Shown in pieces: positions 54,346-61,578 of a stretch of DNA of 64,000 bases. The stretch is taken from assembly GCA_029222685.1 (NCBI GenBank), contig JARHVB010000002.1, forward strand, positions 1 to 64,000, read 5' to 3'. The notes beneath the pieces are model-generated. The model worked only from the letters and a program-made list of their open reading frames with translations, ran no database searches and was not told the DNA's origin. The translations under genes were made by a program, and so were the position numbers. Origin of the DNA: Terripilifer ovatus (GTDB lineage: Bacteria; Pseudomonadota; Alphaproteobacteria; Rhizobiales; Beijerinckiaceae). Each line of letters opens with the position of its first letter. Positions within the stretch are counted from its first letter, which is position 1.

Positions 54346-55003
54346 CTGGCCGCGCGATGATTTGGTGATGGGCGTCCGTCCCGATGTGGCCACGCTCCAT
54401 TCCGTGCGGCTGGCCGCTGCTGTTGTAGATGAGGAGGACGGCGTTGACGTGCGTTGGCATGCTCGGCAACGTCACGGTGACGCCGGCAGTGCCGTCGGCC
54501 TTCGTGGTGAAGCTGTTCGTCTTCCCGACACCGTCCATCGGCGTGAACGTGATCGGCTTCGTGTCGAAATGGTTCTCGAAGAGGCTGTAGCTCGCGTTTG
54601 GCTGCAGGTTTTTGAACGTCGCATCGAGCGTCACCTTGCCATCCTTCTCCGCGATCGTGACGGTGCCGGTAGCGGAGAGCCACGACTGGAGATCGAAGCC
54701 AAGCGGCTTGTGCTCGGCGTTGAACAGCTTTGACGTCATGGGGTCTTGGTCGATGAACGGTGGCCGGACGCCGACGACGTGCTTGATGCCCTGCGGACCG
54801 GTCGCCTCCGTTGCGGACGCATCCTCGACGAAAACCTGAGGGTCGAGCGTCTTCGGCTGCTTGGTTTCCGCCGAGAAGAAGGCGGCGTGAGTGACGAACT
54901 CGAGCTTCAGGGGCGAGGCCGCGAAGCCACTTCCGACGGAAGCGATGAGCAGTCCGGCCACTGCGATCGATAGGTTCAGACGTCGTTCGTGCGTTTTCTG
55001 CAT
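54341..55003 (-). CDS. Secreted protein of unknown function
   Basis: A 220-aa protein with a signal peptide (about 1-29, ending GFAAS). The mature part is beta-rich with segments TGTVTIAEKDGKVTLDATFK and PTHVNAVLLIYNSSGQPHG. No cysteines or recognisable catalytic motif. It is preceded on its strand by a GTAACC-N16-CGAA site at 55105-55130, so it may belong to the local ECF regulon. The His-rich end (HGMERGHIGTDAHH) could bind metal; this is speculative. Confidence 0.7.
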   Translation of the reverse strand: MQKTHERRLNLSIAVAGLLIASVGSGFAASPLKLEFVTHAAFFSAETKQPKTLDPQVFVEDASATEATGPQGIKHVVGVRPPFIDQDPMTSKLFNAEHKPLGFDLQSWLSATGTVTIAEKDGKVTLDATFKNLQPNASYSLFENHFDTKPITFTPMDGVGKTNSFTTKADGTAGVTVTLPSMPTHVNAVLLIYNSSGQPHGMERGHIGTDAHHQIIARPE

Positions 55004-55104
55004 TTGGGATCATTGCCTTTCTAGGTGACCGAGCAAACGGAGTAGCCCGCCCGCCCGCCCGGCGCCAGAACGGCACCAGGCAAACGCGGAGGCTCGACCC
55101 CTAA

Positions 55105-55130
55105 TTCGCTGCTTCTCGCCTCAAGGTTAC
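55105..55130 (-). promoter_or_regulatory. Candidate ECF promoter for the secreted-protein gene
   Basis: On the minus strand GTAACC (55130-55125) and CGAA (55108-55105) are 16 bp apart, matching four other sites downstream. It lies about 100 bp before the start at 55003. It is the least certain of the set because the base after CGAA differs. Confidence 0.4.
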
Positions 55131-55165
55131 CTGGGGACCCCTTTTTTGCGGCCAACGAGAGGAAC

Positions 55166-55381
55166 TTATCTACAACGGCCGCCGCTTTCCTGAACCGGAG
55201 GGCATGGAACCGTCCCGTACGAACAGAACACGCAGCAGTCGCCATCCTTCGGCTTCAACCGGGCGCCGCACCGCTTACAGTCGTAGAAGAACTGACACGC
55301 GTCGGCCGGCATGCGCTCGGTCGACTCGCAACCGCAATTCGGGCAGCGGATAACGGATTCCATTATCATGTCGAACACCAT
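55166..55381 (-). CDS. GDCCVxC-domain Cys-rich small protein
   Basis: A 71-aa protein with ten cysteines. Two zinc-ribbon-like pairs (CPNCGC and DCKRCG) precede the hallmark GDCCVFCSYGTVPCPP. This family includes selenoprotein forms in which one Cys is Sec; here all positions use Cys codons. It is often found near mercury and other thiophilic-metal genes and may bind metal or act in redox chemistry. TAGGA precedes the ATG. Confidence 0.8.
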   Translation of the reverse strand: MVFDMIMESVIRCPNCGCESTERMPADACQFFYDCKRCGARLKPKDGDCCVFCSYGTVPCPPVQESGGRCR

Positions 55382-55453
55382 AGAATCCTAGCGATCAGGA
55401 ATGCATTACTTTCGAGCGGCCGCGCCGGGCCGGCAGAACGGAGGTATATTCAC

Positions 55454-55717
55454 CTATCGTGATGGTGCGTCGATAGAGCCGATTGTGCCCGTAGGCGTAG
55501 CCTGGCGAATTTGGACCGAAACTGCGCCGTAGGTGCTGACTGCATATGGTACGCAATAAGTCAGGATAATCTTGAGCCAGTTAACAGGCACCTCGCCGAA
55601 TAATGCGTCGCCTTGGTTGATGAAGTTCAACATAGTCCCAACAACTAGGGCCGCAAAAAACGACCGGCGAGGTACACCGTCCGAGAGCGCATAGTGGCAG
55701 GTGAGCCTCAATGTCAT
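55454..55717 (-). CDS. nrtS: NrtS-like small membrane protein
   Basis: An 87-aa protein with two hydrophobic helices: SFFAALVVGTMLNFINQGDALF and the WLKIILTYCVPYAVSTYGAVS segment. The INQGDAL and PY-STYGA motifs match the NrtS family, described as nitrate/nitrite transport proteins in bacteria. It lies alone on the minus strand, 24 bp from the haloacid dehalogenase gene and in the same direction, so it is likely the downstream member of that unit. Confidence 0.78.
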   Translation of the reverse strand: MTLRLTCHYALSDGVPRRSFFAALVVGTMLNFINQGDALFGEVPVNWLKIILTYCVPYAVSTYGAVSVQIRQATPTGTIGSIDAPSR

Positions 55718-55741
55718 TGTCCGTCTCCTGAACCGCGCTTA

Positions 55742-56440
55742 TCAGATCGCTCCGACGATCTCCGGCAGTTCCACCAGCGATTCGATTTCGCAGTCGGGTT
55801 GGCCGGGGAGGCGCTCCACGCGCTGTTGATAACGATTGCACCAGACCACTTTCATGCCAAAGGATGACGCGGCATAGGCATCCCACGCGTTTGAGGACTG
55901 AAACGAAATCTGTGAGGCTTGAATGCCCAACCGGTCGACCGCGAGCTGATAGACGCGCGGATGCGGCTTGTACACTCCGACCTCTTCGACCGACAGGACG
56001 CAGTCGATAAGGTCGCCGAGACAAGCATGGTTTACAGCGGATGTGAGCATGATTGGAGATCCGTTCGAGAGGATCGAAGTTCTTATACCAGCCGCTTTCA
56101 GTCGGCGGAGGACGTCGGGCACCTCGGAGAACGCGTCGAGAGTCAGATAAAGCTCCATTAGCCTGTCGCGTAGTCCCCGTTGATCAAGCTTCAGCGTGTC
56201 CAAGGCGAAGTCGAGGGCATCTCCAGTGACTTGCCAAAAATCGGTATGCCTATCCTGTATGGCGCGCAGCCAGGTGTACTGAAGTTGCTTGTCGCGCCAG
56301 AGAGAGGTCAACTTGTCGATATCGTCGTCACCAAGCAGATCGCGACAACCGCGCGTCGCGGAAGCGATATCAAACAGGGTTCCATAGGCGTCAAAGACGC
56401 AAGCCCGAACTTCGCCAAATTTTGTCGTCACGATGCTCAC
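55742..56440 (-). CDS. L-2-haloacid dehalogenase, HAD type II
   Basis: A 232-aa HAD-fold hydrolase. It has the nucleophile in ACVFDAYGTLFD (about residue 15), LWRDKQLQYTWLRA, SILSNGSP, the lysine in VYKPHPRVYQLA and SSNAWDAYAA. These match the type II haloacid dehalogenase pattern, which turns L-2-haloacids into hydroxyacids through an aspartyl ester. The start is GTG 56440 with GAAGGAGA upstream. A general HAD phosphatase is less likely because of the SSNAWD motif. Confidence 0.9.
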   Translation of the reverse strand: MSIVTTKFGEVRACVFDAYGTLFDIASATRGCRDLLGDDDIDKLTSLWRDKQLQYTWLRAIQDRHTDFWQVTGDALDFALDTLKLDQRGLRDRLMELYLTLDAFSEVPDVLRRLKAAGIRTSILSNGSPIMLTSAVNHACLGDLIDCVLSVEEVGVYKPHPRVYQLAVDRLGIQASQISFQSSNAWDAYAASSFGMKVVWCNRYQQRVERLPGQPDCEIESLVELPEIVGAI

Positions 56441-56558
56441 TCTCCTTCGGATGGCCGCTACACACGAAAAGCACAGTTCCTTTCGACTATTGGTCGCGCG
56501 CTTTAGGAAAATCGATTGTTTTCGCGGCGAGTCATCACTGAGTTTAGGTACGCATTTC

Positions 56559-57002
56559 CTAAAACTCATGCGTGGAATCCGGTCGCTCGAGCGCATAGAC
56601 GGCACCAAGAACGAAGCCGAAGACGATGTGCAGCATCAGCGTCATGACTGGTGCCGTCATCCCGAGATGGTATCCGAAGAGGCCGGCGCCGGCCATCGGC
56701 ATCATGGCGATCATCATGATGAGCCAGGCTCCAGCGGCGAATGCGATGCCCTTCAACCAGTGACTTTCGCCGGGGAGAGTGGGATCGAGCCACGAGAACA
56801 GCGTACCCCACAACAGGGTTCCGATCATGAAGTGCATCACCCAGCCGACGGCCGGCGGAGCGCCGAGCATGTCGGCGATCATCTTGATCGGGTTAAGCTC
56901 CTGCATCACGCCTATCATCGCCTTCATCGCCATGAGGCCGGAAAGAATGACAGTGGCGACGAAGCCCGCCCCCAGTCCCTTCATCCAATTTCCTGTAGTC
57001 AT
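56559..57002 (-). CDS. DUF6789-like membrane protein
   Basis: A 147-aa protein with four hydrophobic helices, starting MTTGNWMKGLGAGFVATVILSG and containing MLGAPPAVGWVMHFMIG. It looks like the DUF6789 family of small membrane proteins; role unknown. GGAGGAG lies before the ATG. On the minus strand a GTAACC-N16-CGAAC site lies ~45-70 bp upstream, divergent from an identical-type site for the gene at 57157. Confidence 0.75.
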   Translation of the reverse strand: MTTGNWMKGLGAGFVATVILSGLMAMKAMIGVMQELNPIKMIADMLGAPPAVGWVMHFMIGTLLWGTLFSWLDPTLPGESHWLKGIAFAAGAWLIMMIAMMPMAGAGLFGYHLGMTAPVMTLMLHIVFGFVLGAVYALERPDSTHEF

Positions 57003-57046
57003 CGCATCTCCTCCATCTGTCCGTTGGCGACGGACCGTCACCGAAC

Positions 57047-57074
57047 CGTTCGGCGGGAGAGGCGGAATGGTTAC
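57047..57074 (-). promoter_or_regulatory. Candidate ECF promoter for the DUF6789-like gene
   Basis: Minus strand GTAACC (57074-57069) and CGAACG (57052-57047) are separated by 16 bp. It is divergent from the next site, and the two -35 boxes are only 24 bp apart. Confidence 0.6.
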
Positions 57075-57098
57075 GCCACACTTCGCGCGCGGCGACAG

Positions 57099-57125
57099 GT
57101 AACCTTTCGCTGGATGCGGCGAACC
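57099..57125 (+). promoter_or_regulatory. Candidate ECF promoter for the 57157 operon
   Basis: GTAACCTTTC (57099-57108), 11 bp, then CGAACC (57120-57125), ~30 bp before the start codon. It has the same ten-base -35 region and the same spacing as the sites at 58778 and 61076. Confidence 0.75.
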
Positions 57126-57156
57126 GATCCGCAAGTATCGCACAGAAAGTCGAAGC

Positions 57157-57486
57157 ATGTCGCGTCATGTCCGGATCACGCATCGAGCGAGTGGCGAACT
57201 CATCGCGGAGGGACCGGTCGGCCTCTTCGGAATCACACCCTTCGAAGGCAACTACTACATCGCGAGGAGGTATCTGAAGACTTCGCGGCTGAAGCCGAAC
57301 TGGATTCCGGGGTTCTGCGTCTACAAATTCCTATACGTGTGGCTCGACCTACGTCTTCCGGATGGGACCCGCGAACGGTCGATTGGATGGTTGTACTGGC
57401 TGCCCAATCCGCTGTTCTTTTTCACCGCGTTTCGACCGGCCGTCCCTCAGTCGTCGCCGGCGTTGTTGGTGCAGGAGTCAAATTGA
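57157..57486 (+). CDS. DUF427-like small protein
   Basis: A 109-aa protein: RITHRASGELIAEGPVGLF, EGNYYIARRYLKTSRL, then a C-terminal WLYWLPNPLFFFTAFRP. The N-terminal half resembles DUF427 beta-tent proteins; no cysteine pair is present. Function unknown. It starts ~30 bp after an ECF-type promoter and overlaps the next gene (ATTGA), so it is co-translated with the TlpA-like protein. Confidence 0.65.
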   Translation: MSRHVRITHRASGELIAEGPVGLFGITPFEGNYYIARRYLKTSRLKPNWIPGFCVYKFLYVWLDLRLPDGTRERSIGWLYWLPNPLFFFTAFRPAVPQSSPALLVQESN

Positions 57487-58115
57487 AAAAAGAAGCGATC
57501 GTCGCCGATCCTGGCGCAGCGCGGATGCCCTCGCGACGCGCGATCCTGATGCGCTGCCTGGCCGGCTTGGCGGCCGGAATCGCAGCCGACCAAGCGACTG
57601 CGGTCGAAGACGACGTTCCCAACTTCGAATCCGGACGATACCAGTTCGCCATCCTCCGCCCGCGAGAGCAGTTGCCTTCGGTCAGGCTATTCCGTCTCGA
57701 TGGCGGCACGACCGACCTATCGTCGCTGCTCGGCAAGCCGATCCTCGTGAACTTCTGGGCATCGTGGTGCGCGGCTTGCCGGATGGAGTTGCCTGCTCTC
57801 GACAGGCTGTATCGGGACGCCTGGCGCGGCAGAGTACATGTCGCCGCCATTTCGGAAGATCGCGGGCCGCGCGAGGCCGTCGCGCGCTTCGTGAAGTCGC
57901 TCGATCTGAAGGCGCTTCCAATCTTTCTCGATCCCAACGGATATGTTGCGCACTCGAACGCCGACAACGCCAAGAAGGCACCGTTCGCACTCTACGGTAT
58001 GCCGATCACCTACGCCGTCTCGAGCTCGGGCGCGGTCGTCGGCTACATGCCGGGCGACGCGGATTGGTCGTCCGCGGCGGCGGACGACCTCATCACCTAT
58101 CTGAGCAGAACGTAG
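57483..58115 (+). CDS. TlpA-like thiol-disulfide oxidoreductase
   Basis: A 210-aa thioredoxin-fold protein. The N-terminus has a twin-arginine-type signal (SRRAILMRCLAGLAAGIAA, about 17-35), and the redox site is WASWCAACRMELP (about 95-107) with cis-Pro in GMPITYAV. It would work in the periplasm on protein or metal-bound thiols. The start is TTG 57483, chosen because AGGAG lies 5 nt upstream and it overlaps the previous stop. It is convergent with the peroxiredoxin-like gene. Confidence 0.85.
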   Translation: MKKEAIVADPGAARMPSRRAILMRCLAGLAAGIAADQATAVEDDVPNFESGRYQFAILRPREQLPSVRLFRLDGGTTDLSSLLGKPILVNFWASWCAACRMELPALDRLYRDAWRGRVHVAAISEDRGPREAVARFVKSLDLKALPIFLDPNGYVAHSNADNAKKAPFALYGMPITYAVSSSGAVVGYMPGDADWSSAAADDLITYLSRT

Positions 58116-58128
58116 GCACGGCGACCTG

Positions 58129-58689
58129 CTACACCGCCTTCCGGAGGTCTACCACTTCGCCGCGAGCGGGATACCTATTCTTCACGACGAAATCGATCGC
58201 GGCAAGAATGTCGGAGAAATGCGGACGCGCGAACGGCATCGTCTGTACGCTGCCAAAGTAGAGGGTGCCGTCCGGTCTCACCAGGTAGATGGCAGGCTCC
58301 GAAAAGAGCGCCGGCTCATCGACGCCAGCCGACGTCTTTCCGTGCCCCGATGATACGTACAGTCCCCAGCGACGAGCGGCAGCGAGGGCGAGACCGTAAC
58401 CGACTCGCAGTCGCGACAATCCCCACGTTTCCCGTGTTTGTTCTGCACGTTCCTTAGGGTCCGTCGATACGGCCACGACGGCGACACCACGTTTTTCGAA
58501 ATCTTCGAGCTTGGATTCAAGCTCCTTGAGCTGCGTCTTGCAGATAGGACAATGAAGCCCGCGATAGAACACGACGAGCGTGAAGTTGGTCGGCTTCTCA
58601 GATGCGAGATCGAATGAGCCGCCACCGGCGAGTTCGATGCCGAGCGGCGGGACCGTTTGGTTCGGAAAGAGGGGAGCAATATCCGTCAT
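58129..58689 (-). CDS. Peroxiredoxin-like redoxin-family protein
   Basis: A 186-aa AhpC/TSA-type fold: VVFYRGLHCPICKTQLKEL has a CxxC in place of the usual single peroxidatic Cys, followed by VAVSTDPKERAEQTRETWGL and ALFSEPAIYLVRPDGTLYFG. It is probably a cytoplasmic thiol peroxidase or reductase; no signal peptide. The start is ATG 58689, with AAAGGA upstream. It lies between two ECF-controlled units but is read the other way. Confidence 0.82.
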   Translation of the reverse strand: MTDIAPLFPNQTVPPLGIELAGGGSFDLASEKPTNFTLVVFYRGLHCPICKTQLKELESKLEDFEKRGVAVVAVSTDPKERAEQTRETWGLSRLRVGYGLALAAARRWGLYVSSGHGKTSAGVDEPALFSEPAIYLVRPDGTLYFGSVQTMPFARPHFSDILAAIDFVVKNRYPARGEVVDLRKAV

Positions 58690-58777
58690 TGTGCGGGTCC
58701 TTTTTTGCGGAAAGCGCATGCGGTCATGTAGAGCGCGCTGCGCCCGAAGGCACGTCCAATATTTTTCGTGGGCCCGC

Positions 58778-58804
58778 GTAACCTTTCTTAGTTATCGCCG
58801 AACC
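58778..58804 (+). promoter_or_regulatory. Candidate ECF promoter for the thioredoxin-CcdA unit
   Basis: GTAACCTTTC (58778-58787), 11 bp, then CGAACC (58799-58804), ~43 bp before ATG 58847. The -35 region and spacing are identical to the sites at 57099 and 61076. Confidence 0.75.
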
Positions 58805-58846
58805 GTGACCTCGAGACGTCTCAGCATCCCACGGAGAGCCCCCGTC

Positions 58847-59227
58847 ATGTCCTCGAGCTTCCTTCTTAAGGCCATCGTTATCGCTGCAGTCATCGCGATG
58901 CCTTCGCTGGCGAACGCCGGGCAGCCTTTCGACGCCAGGGCCTTCCAGGCCTCGCAGGCCGCCGGCAAGTCGATCCTCGTCGACGTCACCGCGCCGTGGT
59001 GCCCGACCTGCAAGCAGCAGCGTCCGATCGTGCAGCAGATCGAAAAGGAGCGTCCCGATCTGGTCGTATTCGAAGTCGACTTCGACAGCGCCAAGGACGT
59101 CCTGAAACAGTTTCGCGTCCAGTACCAGAGCACGTTGATCATGTTTAAGGGATCGAAGGAAGTCGCGCGCTCCACCGGCGAGACCGATCCGGCGTCGCTG
59201 CGCGCGCTGGTGGCGAAGGCGTTCTGA
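58847..59227 (+). CDS. Exported thioredoxin-family protein
   Basis: A 126-aa protein with a signal peptide (cleavage near ANAG, ~24) and a thioredoxin fold with DVTAPWCPTCKQQRP (CPTC). It is likely reduced by the CcdA-like protein encoded 1 bp downstream, and together they would keep periplasmic thiols reduced under metal or oxidative stress. An ECF-type promoter precedes it. Confidence 0.87.
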   Translation: MSSSFLLKAIVIAAVIAMPSLANAGQPFDARAFQASQAAGKSILVDVTAPWCPTCKQQRPIVQQIEKERPDLVVFEVDFDSAKDVLKQFRVQYQSTLIMFKGSKEVARSTGETDPASLRALVAKAF

Positions 59228-59228
59228 A

Positions 59229-59948
59229 GTGTCCGCTAATCTTGCGCTGGGCTACGCCGCCGGCGCCCTATCGACGCTCTCGCCGTGCGTGCTCCCGATC
59301 CTACCGATCGTGCTGTTCGGCGCGCTCGAGCGGCATCTCTGGGGGCCGGTCGCGCTCGCTGCGGGACTGGCGACGTCATTCGCCGGCGTCGGCATCGCGC
59401 TGGCATCAGTGGGTTTCAGCGTCGGCATAGACCCTGAAACGCTGCGGTTTGCCGTGGCCGCGCTGATGGGCGCCGCTGGGGTGATCCTTCTTGTGCCGGC
59501 GCTTCAGGGCAGGGTGGCCGCGATGGTGTCTCCCGTAGCCGGCAAAGGCCAGATCCTGCTCGACCGCCTTCAGCCGACCGGTATCTGGGGCCAGTTCGCG
59601 CTCGGGGCCGCGCTTGGCGTGATCTGGTCACCATGTTCGGGGCCGACGCTCGGCGCGGCTATCGGTCTTGCGGCCCAGGGCGACGATCTCGGCAGGGCAG
59701 CAGCGACGATGTCCGCCTTCGCGCTCGGAGCGGCGACGCCCATTCTTCTGCTCGCCTACGGTTCGCGGCAGGCGATCATGGCGCGGCGGGATTGGATGGC
59801 GCGAACGTCGCGCATCGGAAAACCTCTGATGGGTGCCGCCTTCTTCGGCATCGGACTCTTCATACTCACCGGTCTCGACAAGATTGTCGAGACCTCGCTG
59901 ACGAACGCCATGCCGGAATGGCTGGCGAACGTGACGACGCGTCTGTGA
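59229..59948 (+). CDS. CcdA/DsbD-like thiol transporter
   Basis: A 239-aa membrane protein with about six helices. Conserved cysteines lie in LSTLSPCVLPILPIV (first helix) and VIWSPCSGPTLG (fourth helix), the pair that passes electrons across the membrane in CcdA/DsbD proteins. The start is GTG 59229, one base after the thioredoxin stop. It delivers reducing power from the cytoplasm to the adjacent exported thioredoxin. Confidence 0.88.
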   Translation: MSANLALGYAAGALSTLSPCVLPILPIVLFGALERHLWGPVALAAGLATSFAGVGIALASVGFSVGIDPETLRFAVAALMGAAGVILLVPALQGRVAAMVSPVAGKGQILLDRLQPTGIWGQFALGAALGVIWSPCSGPTLGAAIGLAAQGDDLGRAAATMSAFALGAATPILLLAYGSRQAIMARRDWMARTSRIGKPLMGAAFFGIGLFILTGLDKIVETSLTNAMPEWLANVTTRL

Positions 59949-59981
59949 CGCGCGTCCATTTTCAACCCAAGGAGAAAACGC

Positions 59982-60209
59982 ATGCCTACGCTGAAGAAGA
60001 CGCTACAGACCCTGGGATCGATCGCTGCCGTCGGCGGCATGATTGCGGCGACCCCGGTCCCGGCGGCGGCCCAGGGGGCGAACCCCTGCGCTCCCAAGAC
60101 GAAGTCGTCCAATCCGTGTGGGCCGAAGGCCAAAAAAGCCGCCAATCCGTGCGCGGCGAAAGGGAATCCGTGTGCGCCGAAGGGAAACCCCTGCGCCGCC
60201 AGGAAGTAA
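59982..60209 (+). CDS. NPC-repeat Cys-rich exported peptide
   Basis: A 75-aa peptide with a signal sequence (cleavage near AAAQG, ~31) and a mature part made of five NPC units (cysteines at 36, 46, 57, 64 and 71) spaced by Lys/Ala/Pro/Gly residues. All cysteines lie in an Asn-Pro-Cys context. Such a basic, Cys-only repeat suggests metal chelation or a modified (RiPP-like) peptide; both are inference. AAGGAG precedes the ATG. It follows the thioredoxin and CcdA genes in the same direction and is close to a bufferin-type operon. Confidence 0.8.
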   Translation: MPTLKKTLQTLGSIAAVGGMIAATPVPAAAQGANPCAPKTKSSNPCGPKAKKAANPCAAKGNPCAPKGNPCAARK

Positions 60210-60324
60210 CGAACGCGGGTTCGTTGACCTATCTCGTTCAGCGATGTTGCAGGATCGAATGGAGAAGACGGCGGGCATCGCAAGATGACGCCGTCTTCGG
60301 CCATTCAAGCTTTCAAGGTTCATC

Positions 60325-61053
60325 ATGATCGTTCGACGCACGAAGGTATCTTCTGCTGACGAGGCGCCGATGCTTTCGCCAGAGATGCTGTCGCGCATGG
60401 CGACCGCAGCGGAGGCCGTCGTCGATTGCATGCGCGAGCTTCATGAAGGCGGGAGCAACCTGGTCGTGGAGGCGCTGCGCGGCAGCGAGGAGTTCGTTGA
60501 GTGGGAACACTATCCGTTCGACGACGTGCGCGATCCGGATACCCATTCGCAATTCTACTTTCACGCGCACGCTCCGGACGACCGGGAGCGGCCCGACTAT
60601 GCCCACTTCCACACGTTTATGGGCGCCAGGGGAATGCCGCCTGGCGTCGTTCCGGCGGAGCTCGATGGCTCCAGAGACGATGCCGCAGCGATGTCTCATC
60701 TCGTCGCGATCTCGATGACGCCGACGGGCATGCCGGAGCGACTGTTCACCACGAACCGCTGGGTGACGGCGGAGACGTGGTACTGCGCGGGCGACGTGAT
60801 CGCGATGCTCGACGGATTTGCTGTCGGCGGGGTGCGGTCTCTGGACCGCTGGATCACCTCGATGCTGGTCCTGTTCAGGCCGCAGATCGTACGGCTTCTT
60901 CACGAACGCGATGCCGTAGTCGATCGTTGGCGTGCAACGTATCCCGGCATCGACGTCTTCGAGGATCGGCGTCTCGAGATCACGTCGTCGACGGATATCT
61001 CGCTCGAGGCGCACATCGCGTGGCTCGACGCGCGATTGGAAGGCTGTGTGTGA
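60325..61053 (+). CDS. Uncharacterised 242-aa protein
   Basis: Soluble, no signal peptide. Conserved-looking stretches are VEWEHYPFDDVRDP, SQFYFHAHAPDDRERPDYAHFHTF (His-rich), MSHLVAISMTPTGMPERLFTTNRWVT and a C-terminal helix-rich part. The histidines at the centre (HAHAP, HFHTF) could bind a metal. I cannot name a family with confidence. It lies downstream of the NPC peptide; a 10-bp hairpin (60264-60273 with 60289-60298) separates them. Confidence 0.72.
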   Translation: MIVRRTKVSSADEAPMLSPEMLSRMATAAEAVVDCMRELHEGGSNLVVEALRGSEEFVEWEHYPFDDVRDPDTHSQFYFHAHAPDDRERPDYAHFHTFMGARGMPPGVVPAELDGSRDDAAAMSHLVAISMTPTGMPERLFTTNRWVTAETWYCAGDVIAMLDGFAVGGVRSLDRWITSMLVLFRPQIVRLLHERDAVVDRWRATYPGIDVFEDRRLEITSSTDISLEAHIAWLDARLEGCV

Positions 61054-61075
61054 CGCCCCACGCGCGTTCGCGGGG

Positions 61076-61102
61076 GTAACCTTTCGGGCGCTGCGACGAA
61101 CA
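61076..61102 (+). promoter_or_regulatory. Candidate ECF promoter for the bufferin operon
   Basis: GTAACCTTTC (61076-61085), 11 bp, then CGAACA (61097-61102), ~80 bp before ATG 61184. It is the third copy with the same box and spacing, placed before the operon that contains the sigma factor gene, so it may be autoregulatory. Confidence 0.75.
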
Positions 61103-61183
61103 TCAGTACAGACGGGAAGAACGGCCCGTCGGACTTGCGACTATGCACTCCGCTAGGTCGCCCCAAACACCGGAGGAACTCGA

Positions 61184-61525
61184 ATGTCCAATCGCACGCT
61201 CAACGCAATGGTCGCCGGCGCGTTCGCCGTCGCCGTCGGGGCGCTCGCCGCCACGTCCGCGACCGCGCAAAGCAAGGCCGACATGGAAAAGATGATGAAG
61301 GAGAAGCAGGCCCAGACCATGAAGGCGATGGAGGGCGGCAAGATGGAGAAGTGCTTCGGCGTGGCTCTCAAGGGCCAGAACGACTGCTACGCCGGAGCTG
61401 GCACGACCTGCGCCGGCACCAGCACCGTCGACTATCAGGGCAACGCGTTCAAGCTCGAGCCCAAGGGCACCTGCACCACCATGAACACGCCGAAGGGCGC
61501 CGGAAGCCTCACCCCGAAGGCCTGA
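61184..61525 (+). CDS. bufA1: Bufferin precursor BufA1 (DUF2282)
   Basis: A 113-aa exported protein with a signal peptide (~1-29, ending ATAQS), a helical linker, then a four-cysteine core: C57 in EKCFGVA, C68 in QNDCYAG, C76 in TTCAGTS and C97 in KGTCTTM. This matches DUF2282/BufA1 bufferins, whose cysteines are modified by a DUF692 enzyme to bind copper; the enzyme and its partner are encoded next. GGAGGA precedes the ATG. It is the first gene after the ECF-type promoter. Confidence 0.9.
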   Translation: MSNRTLNAMVAGAFAVAVGALAATSATAQSKADMEKMMKEKQAQTMKAMEGGKMEKCFGVALKGQNDCYAGAGTTCAGTSTVDYQGNAFKLEPKGTCTTMNTPKGAGSLTPKA

Positions 61526-61578
61526 CGAAGCCCGGGCGGGCCGCGGCGGCCCGCCCGCCCTCCATCATCGAGATCGCC

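Noticed and set aside
55166..55381. Possible selenocysteine (in-frame UGA) in the GDCCVxC gene
   Set aside because: All cysteines are TGC or TGT and no UGA interrupts the frame.
60264..60298. 10-bp hairpin after the NPC-peptide gene as a terminator
   Set aside because: A perfect stem but a 15-nt loop and no T-tract; noted only as a structure that might limit read-through to the next gene.
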